From JACDAN01 sp963827705 (GTDB lineage Bacteria > Actinomycetota > Thermoleophilia > Gaiellales > Gaiellaceae), in contig CAWHBN010000004.1 of the NCBI GenBank assembly GCA_963827705.1, positions 14,787 through 78,786 of the forward strand: DNA of 64,000 bases. Reading direction: 5' to 3'. The position numbers and the translations under genes are program-made. The notes beneath the pieces are model-generated. The model was not told the DNA's origin. It saw nothing but the letters and a program-made list of their open reading frames with translations, and did not search any database. Positions 9,407 to 18,614 of this stretch are shown piece after piece; positions within the stretch are counted from its first letter, which is position 1, and each line of letters begins with the position of its first letter.

Positions 9407-10366
9407 ATGAAGGCGATCCGGATCCACGAGGACGGCGGGCCCGAGGTGCTGCGGTACGAGGATGCGCCCGACCCCGAGCCCGGCCCGGGCGAGGTGCTGA
9501 TCCAGCTACGCGCTGCGTCGCTGAACCGGCTCGACCTCTGGGTCCGGGCGGGCCTTCCGTCGGTTCCGAAGCCGCGGATCCTCGGGGCCGACGGCGCTGG
9601 CCTGGATCCCGAGGGCCGCCGCGTCGTCATCAACCCGGGGATCGAGCACGGCGACCGGATCAGCGTCGTCGGCGAGCACATGGACGGGACCCACGCGGAG
9701 CTGGTCGCCGTGCCCCAGTCGAACGTCTACCCCATTCCCGACGAGCTTTCCTTCGAAGAGGCCGCCGCGTTCCCGCTCGTCTTCGAGACCGCCTATCGGA
9801 TGCTCGTCACGCGCGCCGGGCTGCGCGAGGGCGAGTGGGTGTTCGTCTGGGGAGCCGGGAGCGGGATCGGAACGGCCGCGATCGTGCTCGCGCGGGCGCT
9901 CGGCGCGCGGGTCGTGGCGACCTCGTCGAGCGACGCCAAGGTCGAGCTCGCCCGCGGGCTCGGGGCGGAGGCGGTCGTGAACCACAAGACAGGCGACGTG
10001 CTCGAGGCTGTCCGGGAAGCCACCGGCGGGGCCGGCGCGGACATCGTCGTCGAGCACGTGGGCGAGGCGACGTGGCAGACGTCGCTCCAGGCTGTCCGGC
10101 CACACGGCCGGATCGCGGTGTGCGGGGCGACGAGCGGGCCGAACCCGAAGGCCGCCCTCCACCGCGTGTGGTGGAAGCAGCTGACGATCCTCGGCTCGAC
10201 GATGGGCACGAAGGAGGACTTCGAGGGCGCCTTCGAGCTCGTCAAGAGCGGCAAGGCGAAGCCGGTGGTGGACTCCGTCTACCCGCTCGCCGAGGCGCGT
10301 GCCGCCCACGAGCGCATGGAGGCCGGCGAGCACTTCGGCAAGCTCGTGCTCGCTATTCCGGGGTGA
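9407..10366 (+). CDS. Zinc-independent medium-chain oxidoreductase (quinone oxidoreductase-like)
   Basis: 319 residues from ATG 9407. The fold is that of medium-chain dehydrogenases: a GroES-like N-terminal half and an NADPH-binding Rossmann half with GAGSGIG near residue 148. The cysteine cluster of structural zinc and the usual catalytic zinc ligands are missing, so it belongs with the zeta-crystallin/quinone oxidoreductase branch. It faces the SDR gene and overlaps it tail-to-tail by 14 bp. The substrate is unknown. Confidence 0.85.
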   Translation: MKAIRIHEDGGPEVLRYEDAPDPEPGPGEVLIQLRAASLNRLDLWVRAGLPSVPKPRILGADGAGLDPEGRRVVINPGIEHGDRISVVGEHMDGTHAELVAVPQSNVYPIPDELSFEEAAAFPLVFETAYRMLVTRAGLREGEWVFVWGAGSGIGTAAIVLARALGARVVATSSSDAKVELARGLGAEAVVNHKTGDVLEAVREATGGAGADIVVEHVGEATWQTSLQAVRPHGRIAVCGATSGPNPKAALHRVWWKQLTILGSTMGTKEDFEGAFELVKSGKAKPVVDSVYPLAEARAAHERMEAGEHFGKLVLAIPG

Positions 10367-11120
10367 CGTAGGCGGCGGTGAGGCCGCCGTCGACCAGGAA
10401 CGTCGCGCCGTTCACGTACGACGACTCGTCGCTGGCCAGGAAGAGCGCCGCGTTCACGATCTCGCGCGGTTTCGCGAGCCTGCCCATCGGCAAGTGAATC
10501 TGTCGCCGCTCGTAGGCGGCAGGGTCGTCGCCGAAGATCCGGAGCAGGAGCGGCGTCTCGACCGGTCCAGGGCAGAGCGCGTTGACGCGCACACCTTGTC
10601 GCGCGAACTGCACGCCGAGCTCGCGCGACATCGCGAGCACCGCACCCTTCGACGCCGTGTACGAGATCTGTGACGTCGCCGCCCCGACCAGGGCCACGAA
10701 GGACGCGACGTTGATCACCGAGCCCCCGCCGCGCTCCAGCAGGTACGGGATCCCGTGCTTGCAGCACAGGTAGACGCCCTTCGTGTTCACGTCCTGGACG
10801 CGCTGCCAGGCCTCCTCATCCGTATCGAGGATCGAGTCGTCGTCCGCCGGCGAGATGCCCGCGTTGTTGTAGAGGACATCGATCCCGCCGTAGCGCTCCG
10901 CGGTCGCGACGTACATCGCCTGGACGCTGTCGGATTCGGCCACGTCGACCTGGACGGCGAAGGCCTCCCCCGCCTCCGACGCGGTCTCCTCGGCCGCCGA
11001 ACGGTCGACGTCTGCGACACACACACTCGCCCCTTCCTCCGAGAAGAGGAGCGCCGCGTCCCGGCCCATCCCGCCGCCGGCGCCGGTGATGACGACGACC
11101 TTGCCGTCGAGCCGGCCCAC
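10353..11120 (-). CDS. Short-chain dehydrogenase/reductase (SDR)
   Basis: 255 residues from the GTG at 11120, directly abutting the aldehyde dehydrogenase stop. Classical SDR motifs are present: TGAGGGMG for NAD(P) binding, NNAG near residue 88, and a catalytic Ser with YTASK (Tyr-x3-Lys) near residue 155. The end matches the family motif YVNGATFLVDGG. As last gene of the amine-catabolism operon it probably oxidises an alcohol or keto intermediate, but the substrate cannot be read from sequence. Confidence 0.88.
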   Translation of the reverse strand: MGRLDGKVVVITGAGGGMGRDAALLFSEEGASVCVADVDRSAAEETASEAGEAFAVQVDVAESDSVQAMYVATAERYGGIDVLYNNAGISPADDDSILDTDEEAWQRVQDVNTKGVYLCCKHGIPYLLERGGGSVINVASFVALVGAATSQISYTASKGAVLAMSRELGVQFARQGVRVNALCPGPVETPLLLRIFGDDPAAYERRQIHLPMGRLAKPREIVNAALFLASDESSYVNGATFLVDGGLTAAYVTPE

Positions 11121-12473
11121 CTAAGACTCCTCGGTGGCGACGTAGACGTTCTTGACCTCGGAGTAGCCCTCGAGCGCGTGCATCCCGAGCTCCCGGCCGA
11201 ACCCGGACTGCTTGAAGCCGCCGAAGGGCGTGGAGACCCGGACGGACGTATTCGAGTTGACGGAGAGGACGCCCGCGTCCACCGCTCGGGCGACCCTCAT
11301 CGCCCGACCGACGTCGCGGGTCCAGATCGACCCCGACAGCCCATAGGGCGTGTCGTTCGCGATCCGGACGGCGTCGGCCTCGTCCTCGAACGGGATCACG
11401 GCGGCGACCGGGCCGAACACCTCCTCACGAGCGACGCGGTCGTCGTTGGATGCCTCCACGAGGGTGCAGGGGAACCAGAAGCCGGGACTGTCGGGTGTGT
11501 CGCCACGAAAGGCAACAGTACCGTTGGCATAGGACGACACCTTCTCGCGGTGGGCGGCGGAGATCAGCGGGCCCATCTCCGTAGCGTCCTCGTCCGGATC
11601 GCCGACTCGAACCGCGGCCGTCCGCTCCACGAGCAGCTCGAGGAACCGGTCGTAGACGCTCCGCTCGACGAGGATGCGGGATCGCGCGCAGCAGTCCTGG
11701 CCCGCGTTGCCGAAGACGGCAGACGGAGCGCCGGCCGCCGCCGCCTCCAGATCCGCGTCCGCGAACACGAGGTTCGCGGACTTTCCTCCGAGCTCGAGCG
11801 TGACTCGCTTGATCGTCGCCGCCGCGCCTTCCATGACGCCGCGCCCGACCTCGGTCGAGCCGGTGAAGCCGATCTTCGCCACGCCAGGGTGCTCGACGAG
11901 CCGCTGGCCGACCACCGAGCCGCGCCCCGTGACGACGTTCAGGACACCCTCGGGCAGGCCTGCCTCGAGCGCGATCTCGCCCAGCCGCACCGCTGTCAAC
12001 GGGGTCACCTCAGCCGGCTTCAGGACGACGGTGTTCCCGCAGGCGAGTGCCGGGCCGAGCTTCCAGCTCGAGATCGCGATCGGAAAGTTCCACGGGACGA
12101 TCAGCCCCACAACGCCGAGCGGCTCGCGGAACGTCAGGTCGACTCCGCCCGTGACCGGGATCGTCTCGCCGTAGTGCTTGTCCACCGCGCCGGCGTAGAA
12201 GTGGAAGACGTCGGCGACCATCTGCACCTCGCCGCGCGAGTCGCCGATCGGCTTGCCGACGTTGTGCGTCTCGAGCCGCGACAGCTCCTCGCCGTGCTCC
12301 TCGACGGCGGCTGCCACGCGCCGCAACAGCCGCACGCGGTCACCCGGCGACACGGCGCGCCAGGCCGGAAACGCCCGCTGCGCCGCCTCGACCGCGCGAT
12401 CCGCGTCCTCGGCCGTTCCCTCGGGGACCTCGGCGATCGCCTCTTCGGTCGCCGGATTCACCACGACCGTCAT
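11121..12473 (-). CDS. NAD(P)-dependent aldehyde dehydrogenase (PuuC-like)
   Basis: 450 residues from ATG 12473; the longer open frame upstream is the PuuD-like gene read out of frame. It has the ALDH signatures: VPWNFPIAI, GFTGSTEVGR, the general-base Glu in TLELGGKSANLVF and the nucleophile in GQDCCARSR, though which of the paired cysteines acts is uncertain. At 450 residues it is slightly short at the N-terminus compared with the usual 475-500. It overlaps the hydrolase gene by 4 bp. In the putrescine pathway PuuC oxidises gamma-glutamyl-aminobutyraldehyde, and a like role on a glutamylated aldehyde is inferred here. Confidence 0.9.
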   Translation of the reverse strand: MTVVVNPATEEAIAEVPEGTAEDADRAVEAAQRAFPAWRAVSPGDRVRLLRRVAAAVEEHGEELSRLETHNVGKPIGDSRGEVQMVADVFHFYAGAVDKHYGETIPVTGGVDLTFREPLGVVGLIVPWNFPIAISSWKLGPALACGNTVVLKPAEVTPLTAVRLGEIALEAGLPEGVLNVVTGRGSVVGQRLVEHPGVAKIGFTGSTEVGRGVMEGAAATIKRVTLELGGKSANLVFADADLEAAAAGAPSAVFGNAGQDCCARSRILVERSVYDRFLELLVERTAAVRVGDPDEDATEMGPLISAAHREKVSSYANGTVAFRGDTPDSPGFWFPCTLVEASNDDRVAREEVFGPVAAVIPFEDEADAVRIANDTPYGLSGSIWTRDVGRAMRVARAVDAGVLSVNSNTSVRVSTPFGGFKQSGFGRELGMHALEGYSEVKNVYVATEES

Positions 12474-13180
12474 GCCCGCTCCTGCCGGTAGCGCCGCGCT
12501 TCGTCGACGAGCCCTTGGAAAAGGGCGAAGTCCTCGCCCTCCTCGGGGTGCCAGAGGACACCGAGCGCGAACCGCTTGTCTGAGTCCTCGAGGCCCTCGA
12601 CGACGCCGTCCTCGGCCCACGCCACCTCCCGAAGGCCCGACCCGATGCGCCCGTAGCCCTGGTGGTGGTGCGACTTCACCGGTGCACGATCGCCCAACAG
12701 GCCACCCAGGCGGCTGCCGGCGGCGACCTTCACGTCGTGATCCGAGAACGAGCCGGGATCGTGCCGGTGCTGCTCGTGGCCGACGGTCTCCGGGAGGTGT
12801 TGCTCGAGGTCGCCGCCGCGCGCCACGTTCAGCAGTTGAGAGCCGCGGCAGATGGCCAGCACCGGCATGTCCCGATCGAGCGCCGCCTCCAGAAGACGAA
12901 GCTCGGCGGCGTCGCGCTCCGTGCGCGGCATGTCTGTCTCGTCATGAGGCTCGGCGCCGTACAGCTCGGGGTCGAGGTCGCCGCCGCCGGAGAAGATCAC
13001 GCCGTCGAGCGCGTCGAGTGTCTCCTCGAGCCCGTCCTCCGACGGCGGGACGACGAGCGGCCGGCCGCCCGCATGCTCGACCGCGCGAACGTAGGCCAGC
13101 GGCACGAGGGCGGCGTCCTCGGTCCACACGCCCCAGCGGATCTCCTCCGCGTAGGACGTGATCCCGATCAGGGGTCTCAT
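12470..13180 (-). CDS. Gamma-glutamyl amide hydrolase, class I glutamine amidotransferase fold (PuuD-like)
   Basis: 236 residues of the peptidase C26 family. The nucleophile elbow is AICRGSQ (Cys near residue 111) and the catalytic His is in LWHPEEGE. In the Puu pathway this enzyme removes the glutamyl group from gamma-glutamyl-GABA after oxidation. It overlaps the glutamine-synthetase-like gene by 4 bp and the aldehyde dehydrogenase by 4 bp, so ligase, hydrolase and dehydrogenase are one translation unit. That is strong context for a glutamylation-type amine pathway. Confidence 0.88.
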   Translation of the reverse strand: MRPLIGITSYAEEIRWGVWTEDAALVPLAYVRAVEHAGGRPLVVPPSEDGLEETLDALDGVIFSGGGDLDPELYGAEPHDETDMPRTERDAAELRLLEAALDRDMPVLAICRGSQLLNVARGGDLEQHLPETVGHEQHRHDPGSFSDHDVKVAAGSRLGGLLGDRAPVKSHHHQGYGRIGSGLREVAWAEDGVVEGLEDSDKRFALGVLWHPEEGEDFALFQGLVDEARRYRQERA

Positions 13181-14508
13181 CCGCGCTCGAACATGCGCTC
13201 GCGCTCGTAGCAGGTGACGACCTCGTCGAAGAGACGCTGCTCCGTGCGCGCGTAGTTCAGGTAGTGGTCGACGACCTCGTCGCCGAGCGCCTGCCGCGCC
13301 ACCGAGCCGTCCTCGAGCGCGGCGATCGCCTCACGCAGCGAGTGCGGGAACCGCTCCGCATCCGACTCGTAGGCGTTCCCCTCGAGCGGCGGCGGCAGCT
13401 CGAGCTCGTTTTCGATCCCGTGCAGCCCGGCGGCCAGGAGCGCCGCGAACGCCAGGTACGGGTTGGCGTCTCCGCCCGGAATCCTCGTTTCCGTCCGCAG
13501 CGCCTGGCCGTGCCCGACGATCCGGAAGCCGCAGGTGCGGTTGTCGTGGCCCCAGGCAAGGCTGGTCGGTGCCCAGCTCCCCGCGGCGAACCGCTTGTAC
13601 GAGTTGATCGTCGGCGCCACGAAGATCGCCAGCTCCTTCAGAGCGGCGATCTGGCCGGCCAGGTACTGCTTGAACACGTCCGACTCGCCCTCGAACTGAT
13701 TCCTCCCGTCCTGCCAGAGACTCGAGTGGATGTGGCACGAGCTGCCGATCCACGTGTGATCCGGCTTCGCCATGAAGGTCACCGAACAGCCGTTCAGGTG
13801 CGCGATCTCCTTGGCGCCGTTCTTGTAGATCACGTGGTTGTCCGCCATCGCGACCGCGTCGGCGTAGCGGAAGTTGATCTCGTGCTGTCCGGGCCACGCT
13901 TCCCCCTTGGAGGTCTCCACGCGGATGCCGGCGCCGTGCATCCCGTTGCGGATCTGCCGGATCAACGGCTCGTCGTAGGTCGCGGCGAGGATGTGGTAGT
14001 CGAGGATGTACGGCACCGAGGGCGTGAGGTCCCGGTAGTGCTTCGCGTGCGCCTCCTCGTAGCTCTCCTTGAGCAGGAAGAACTCGAGCTCGGAGCCGAA
14101 CATCGGCGTGTAGCCGAGCGCCTCGGCGCGCTCGACCTGCGCTTTCAACACCTGCCTCGGCGAGGGCTTGACGTCCGACCCGTCGTGGTTGAGGACGTCG
14201 GCGAGCACGAGCGCAGTCCCCTCGAGCCACGGGATGCGGCGAAGGGTCGAGAAGTCCGGCGCGAGCCGGAAGTCGCCGTAGCCCTGGTCCCAGCTCGCGA
14301 GCGCATAGCCGGGGACCGGATCCATCTCCATCTCGAGCGCGAGGAGGTAGTCGCAGCCCTCGATGCCGTGCTCCGCTGCCTCCTCGACGAAGAACTCGCC
14401 GTGGAGGCGCTTGCCCATCAAACGCCCCTGCATGTCGGTAAAGGCGACGACCACGGTGTCGATCGCGCCGTTCTCGACCTCCGACCGCAGTTCCTCGAGA
14501 GAGATCAT
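13177..14508 (-). CDS. Glutamine synthetase-like gamma-glutamyl-amine ligase (PuuA/GlnA3/GlnA4-like)
   Basis: 443 residues with glutamine synthetase catalytic motifs: SELEFFLL, HEINFRYADA, SCHIHSSLWQ, the substrate-binding RFAAGSWAPTS and RIPGGDANPYLA. It is shorter than housekeeping GlnA and lacks the conserved adenylylation tail, as expected for relatives that ligate glutamate to polyamines or ethanolamine using ATP. Its start shares one base with the HAD stop (TAATG) and its end overlaps the hydrolase gene. The true amine is not determinable from sequence. Ethanolamine or putrescine are likely from the family and the choline-kinase-like neighbour. Confidence 0.88.
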   Translation of the reverse strand: MISLEELRSEVENGAIDTVVVAFTDMQGRLMGKRLHGEFFVEEAAEHGIEGCDYLLALEMEMDPVPGYALASWDQGYGDFRLAPDFSTLRRIPWLEGTALVLADVLNHDGSDVKPSPRQVLKAQVERAEALGYTPMFGSELEFFLLKESYEEAHAKHYRDLTPSVPYILDYHILAATYDEPLIRQIRNGMHGAGIRVETSKGEAWPGQHEINFRYADAVAMADNHVIYKNGAKEIAHLNGCSVTFMAKPDHTWIGSSCHIHSSLWQDGRNQFEGESDVFKQYLAGQIAALKELAIFVAPTINSYKRFAAGSWAPTSLAWGHDNRTCGFRIVGHGQALRTETRIPGGDANPYLAFAALLAAGLHGIENELELPPPLEGNAYESDAERFPHSLREAIAALEDGSVARQALGDEVVDHYLNYARTEQRLFDEVVTCYERERMFERG

Positions 14509-15128
14509 TAGCGCGAGAGTAGTCCGGCGATCAGGTCTCGATCAAACCGAAGTGCGATCTCGTCGGCCGCCGACAGCCGTTCAGCCGGGAGCGTGGTCGT
14601 GACTGCGGCGCAGTAGAGGCCGGCCGACTTCGCCGCCTGGACCCCGGCCTCGGAGTCCTCGACAGCGGCCGCGTCCGATGCCTCGACCCCGAGCAGGTCG
14701 AGCGCGAACAGGTATCCCTCGGGGTCGGGCTTGCTGCGCCGAATGTCGTCGGACGCGACGATTGCGGTGATCGACTCCATGAGCCCCGTCTGCGCGAGCA
14801 CGGGCTCGATCTCCGCCCGCGCCGAGCCGGAGACCACCGCGACCGCCACGCGGTCGGCGCCGTACTCGACCGCGTCCCGGGCTTCCTTCGTGACCGTCGA
14901 GCCGTCCGCGAGCTCCCCGTAACGTTCGATCTTGCGCTGGACGAGCGCCGGGTCGTCGCGTCCGAGCCAGACCTGGACGATCTCGCGGTCGGCAAGGCCG
15001 GCCAGCCGCTCGTAGTACTCGTCCTCGCTCAGGGGTTTCTCGTCGGCGAAGAGCTCCGTGAAGATCCGGCACAGCAGGGGCTCGTCGTCCGAGATCGTCC
15101 CGTTGAAGTCGAGCAGCAGAGCTCGCAC
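14508..15128 (-). CDS. HAD-superfamily phosphatase
   Basis: 206 residues from GTG 15128, chosen because GGGAGAAG lies about 9 bases upstream as a ribosome-binding site; an ATG at 15146 would add six residues. HAD motif I is LLLDFNGTISDD (Asp nucleophile, Asn at the usual second Asp), motif II is VVSGSA, motif III includes RSKPDPEGY and motif IV is VEDSEAGV. This is the beta-phosphoglucomutase/phosphoglycolate phosphatase branch. It is the first gene of the amine operon, so it may remove a phosphate added by the divergent kinase. The Asn in motif I is a notable substitution. Confidence 0.82.
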   Translation of the reverse strand: MRALLLDFNGTISDDEPLLCRIFTELFADEKPLSEDEYYERLAGLADREIVQVWLGRDDPALVQRKIERYGELADGSTVTKEARDAVEYGADRVAVAVVSGSARAEIEPVLAQTGLMESITAIVASDDIRRSKPDPEGYLFALDLLGVEASDAAAVEDSEAGVQAAKSAGLYCAAVTTTLPAERLSAADEIALRFDRDLIAGLLSR

Positions 15129-15133
15129 GCAGA

Positions 15134-15296
15134 GAGCTTCTCCCATGGTGTGGCTTCGCTGCAGGGGTGTGCTGGGCGGCTCGAGGCAAGAACGCAGCGT
15201 CGCGTTCATATCAAGTCGATATGGACGCGACCGAGGACGCCGCCTCGGGCCGCCCAGCGCGGCCCTGCGGCTCAAGGCTCATCGTGGGAGAGGCTC
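15134..15296 (+). repeat. 163-bp imperfect palindrome in divergent promoter
   Basis: The segment folds back on itself around 15215. Matching blocks include GTCGCGTTCATATC (15199-15212) with GATATGGACGCGAC (15218-15231), and the arms at 15169-15187 and 15242-15260, which share CTGGGCGGC. The outermost arms (15134 and 15296) also pair, with two one-base offsets. About eight mismatches are transitions, and all read as G-U pairs if the plus strand is the RNA, but as A-C on the minus strand. The left arm contains the HAD ribosome-binding site. Confidence 0.75.
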
Positions 15297-15313
15297 CGGC
15301 TTAGGATCGCCCG

Positions 15314-16147
15314 GTGCGGGCGGAGCAGATAGCGGCGCGCGTGTGGCCGGATCGGGAGCTCGACATCGAGCCGCTCGGCGGCGGGATCACGAACCACAAC
15401 TTCGTCGTCCGCGTCGACGAGAAGGCGTACGTGCTTCGGATCGCGGGTGCGGACACCGAGCTCCTCGGCATCGACCGGTCCGCGGAGCACGAGGCGGCCC
15501 GCATCGCAGCCGGGCTCGGGGTCGGACCCGAGGTCGTCGACTTCGTCGAAGGGTCGCTGATCACGTGCTTCGTCGGCGGCGGCATCGTCCCGGTCGACGA
15601 GATCCGCCGGCCCGAATGGCCTGCGCGAGGTCGCGGGACTGCTCCGGCGCATCCACGACGGCCCGCCCTTCCCCGCGACGTTCGACGCCTTTCGAGTCGT
15701 CGAGGCCTACCGCGCGACGGCGGAGGCGCACGGCGTCCGGATCCCAGCCCAATACGAGGAGGCCAAGGCCCGCGCCGACGAGATCGAACGCACGCTCGGC
15801 CCCCGGCCGGCGCAGCCGTGCCACAACGACCTGCTGAACGCCAACTTCATCCGCTCGCCCGACTGGGATCCGCATCGTCGACTGGGAGTACGCCGGCATG
15901 GGCGACCGGTTCTTCGACCTCGCGAACTTCTCCGTCAACCACGAGCTGTCCGAGGCCGAGAGCGACGCGCTGCTCGACGGCCTACTTCGGCGAGGTGACG
16001 GACGAGGCGCGGGAGCATCTCCGCCTGATGCGGTTCATGTCGGACTTCCGCGAGGCCATGTGGGGCGTCGTCCAACAGGGGATCTCCAAGCTCGACTTCG
16101 ACTACGAGGACTACGCGAACCGGCACTTCGAGCGGGCGCTCTCGTGA
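15314..16147 (+). CDS. Choline/ethanolamine-kinase-like phosphotransferase, interrupted by three +1 indels
   Basis: GTG start at 15314. The fold is aminoglycoside/choline kinase: GGGITNHNFVVRV at the start, catalytic loop PCHNDLLNANFI, metal-binding DWEYAGMGDRFFDLANF, and tail MRFMSDFREAMWGVVQQ. These parts lie in three different frames. The shifts occur near 15617, 15869 and 15981, each equal to one extra base. Removing three bases gives 276 uninterrupted residues ending in the original frame. Conserved motifs are intact, so sequence error is likelier than decay, though a pseudogene cannot be excluded. It overlaps the flavoprotein gene by GTGA and probably phosphorylates an amino alcohol. 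Confidence 0.75.
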   Translation: MRAEQIAARVWPDRELDIEPLGGGITNHNFVVRVDEKAYVLRIAGADTELLGIDRSAEHEAARIAAGLGVGPEVVDFVEGSLITCFVGGGIVPVDEIRRPEWPARGRGTAPAHPRRPALPRDVRRLSSRRGLPRDGGGARRPDPSPIRGGQGPRRRDRTHARPPAGAAVPQRPAERQLHPLARLGSASSTGSTPAWATGSSTSRTSPSTTSCPRPRATRCSTAYFGEVTDEAREHLRLMRFMSDFREAMWGVVQQGISKLDFDYEDYANRHFERALS

Positions 16148-18554
16148 AAGACCGGGCCCGGGTCGTCGTCATCGGCGGCGGTGTCGGCGGCTGCGCCGTC
16201 GCCTACTGGCTGACGAAGCTCGGCTGGGACGACGTCGTGCTCGTCGAGCGCGCCGATCTCACGAGCGGCTCGACGTTCCATTCCGCCGGGCTCGTCGGCC
16301 AGCTCCGCGGCTCGCTGAGCCTGACGAAGATGATGATGAGCTCCGTCGAGCTGTACCGGACGCTCGGCGACGAGGTCGGCCTCGAGACCGGCTGGCACGA
16401 GGTCGGCTCACTGCGCCTCGCCTCCTCCGAGGAGCGCATGGAGGAGCTTGCGCGCCAGGCCGGCTGGGCGAAGACGTTCGGGCTCCCGCTCGAGCTGATC
16501 TCTGCTCAGGAGGCCGAGCGGCTCTTCCCGCCCATGTCCGCTGACGGCGTCCGCGGCGCCGCGTACCTCCCCACCGACGGCTACATCGACCCGAGCCAGC
16601 TCACCTTCGCGCTCGCGGAAGGGGCCAGGCGCGGCGGCGCCGAGATCGAGACGAACACGCGGGTGACCGGGATCGAAGCCGAGCGCGACCGAGTCCAGGC
16701 GGTCGAGACCGACAGGGGCCGCATCGAGACCGAGATCGTCGTCAACGCCGGCGGGATGTTCGCCGCAGAGCTCGGAGCGATGGCCGGGGTCGTCGTGCCG
16801 GTGATCCCGATGGCGCACGAGTACCTCGTCACGCGCCCGGCCGACCTGCCGCTCGAGCTGCCGACGATGCGCGACCCGTCGCTGCTCGTCTACTTCCGCG
16901 GCGAGTCCGGCGGCCTGGTGATGGGCGGGTACGAGCGGCACCCGGCGCCGTGGGGTCTCGACGGCATCCCGCCGGACTTCAACGGCCGGCTACTCGACGA
17001 GGACTGGGACCGGTTCCAGGAGCTGATGGAGAACGCGATCGTCCGTGTCCCGATACTGGAGGACGCCGAGGTGCTCCGGCTGATCAACGGCCCGGAGGCG
17101 TTCACCCCGGACGGCGAGTTCATCCTCGGCCCGACCGACGTTCGGGGCTTCTGGGTCGCCGCGGGCTTCTGCGCGCACGGGCTGGCGGGCGCCGGCGGCA
17201 TGGGGAAGCTCGTGGCCGAGTGGATCGTCGAAGGCATACCGAGCCTCGACGTGTGGGAGATGGACTCGCGCCGCTTCGGCCGCCACTACCGGAGCCGCGA
17301 CTACACGCTCGCGCGCACGCTCGAGGTCTACTCGACGTACTACGACGTCAAGTACCCCGGCCACGAGCGCGAGGCGGGAGGCCGCTCCGCCTCTCCCCCG
17401 CCTACCCGCGGCTCGGGGAGCTCGGCGCAGCCTTCGGCGAGAAGTCCGGCTGGGAGCGCGCGAACTGGTTCGAGCCGAACGCAGCCGCGGGAGACGAATC
17501 GCTCCGTCCGCGCGGCTGGGCGGGGCGCCTCTGGTCGCCGGCGATCGGCGCGGAGCACCGCGCGACGCGCGAGGCGGCCGCGATCTTCGACGAGACGTCC
17601 TTCGCGAAAATCGAGGTGTCCGGCGCGGGTGCCGCAGAGTTCCTCGAGCGGCTCTGTGACAACAAGGTGGCGCGCGACGTCGGTGCGATCACGTACACGT
17701 CGATGCTGAACGAGCGCGGCGGGATCGAATGCGACTTCACGGTCACGCGCCTCGCCGAGGACCGGTTCCGGATCGTCACCGGAACGGCGTTCGGCCGCCA
17801 CGACCTTGCCTGGATCCAGTCCCACGCGCCTGACGACGGCTCCGTCCGGGTCGAGGACGTGACGTCACAGCTGGCCTGCCTCGGGATCTGGGGGCCGCAC
17901 TCCCGCGACATCCTCGAGCCGCTTGCCGGACCGCTCGACTTCCCGTACATGCGGTCGGCGGAGATCGCCGTGGGGCCGGTACCGTGCCTCGCCCTTCGCG
18001 TGACCTACGTCGGGGAGCTCGGCTGGGAGCTCTACTGCCCGAGCGAGTTCGGACTCCGGCTCTGGGACGCAATCTGGGAGTCGGGCCGGGAGCACGGGCT
18101 CGTCGCAGGCGGCTACAGGGCGATCGACTCCTGCCGCCTCGAGAAGGGCTACCGCGTCTGGGGCGCGGACATCACCCCGGAGGACACGCCCTGGGAGGCC
18201 GGCCTCGGGTTCGCGGTCAAGCTGGACAAGGGCGAGTTCCTCGGTCGCGAAGCGCTCCTGGAGAAGCGCGAGCCCGCGCGCCGCCTGGCGTGCATCACCC
18301 TCGACGACCCGCGAGCCGTCGCGCTCGGGTCAGAGCCCGTGCGGATCGACGGCGACACCGTCGGCCGGGTGACGAGCGGCGGCTACGGCTACACGGTCGA
18401 GCGCTCGATCGCGTACGCCTACGTCCCCTCCGAGAGGGCCGACGTCGGAACACCGGTCGAGATCGAGATCTTCGGCGACTGGGTCGCCGGCGAGGTGGCC
18501 CGTGAGCCGCTCTTCGACCCCGACGGAGAGCGGGTGCGTGCAAAGGCGAATTGA
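16144..18554 (+). CDS. Dimethylglycine/sarcosine dehydrogenase-like flavoprotein (DAO plus GcvT), one -1 frameshift
   Basis: GTG start at 16144. The first part (to about residue 410) is a D-amino-acid-oxidase-type FAD domain with VVVIGGGVGGCAVAYWL and the FAD-linking-like region SGSTFHSAGLVGQL. The second is an aminomethyltransferase (GcvT) domain, from AAIFDETSFAKIEV to the C-terminal barrel near PVEIEIFGDW. The two halves lie in different frames, joined at 17376-17379. One added base gives EAGRPLRLSPAYPRL, the expected family linker, and about 803 residues, the family length. It would demethylate an N-methylated amine, passing one-carbon units to tetrahydrofolate. Confidence 0.82.
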
Positions 18555-18614
18555 CACGAGTACCGAAAAGGTGGCTGAATTGCCCGTCCACCGCATCGAA
18601 GAATGGAGGCTGCC

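Noticed and set aside
15314..16147. Programmed ribosomal frameshifting to explain the broken kinase gene.
   Set aside because: Three separate shifts without slippery runs or stimulatory structure in a metabolic gene are implausible; extra bases in the sequence explain it more simply.
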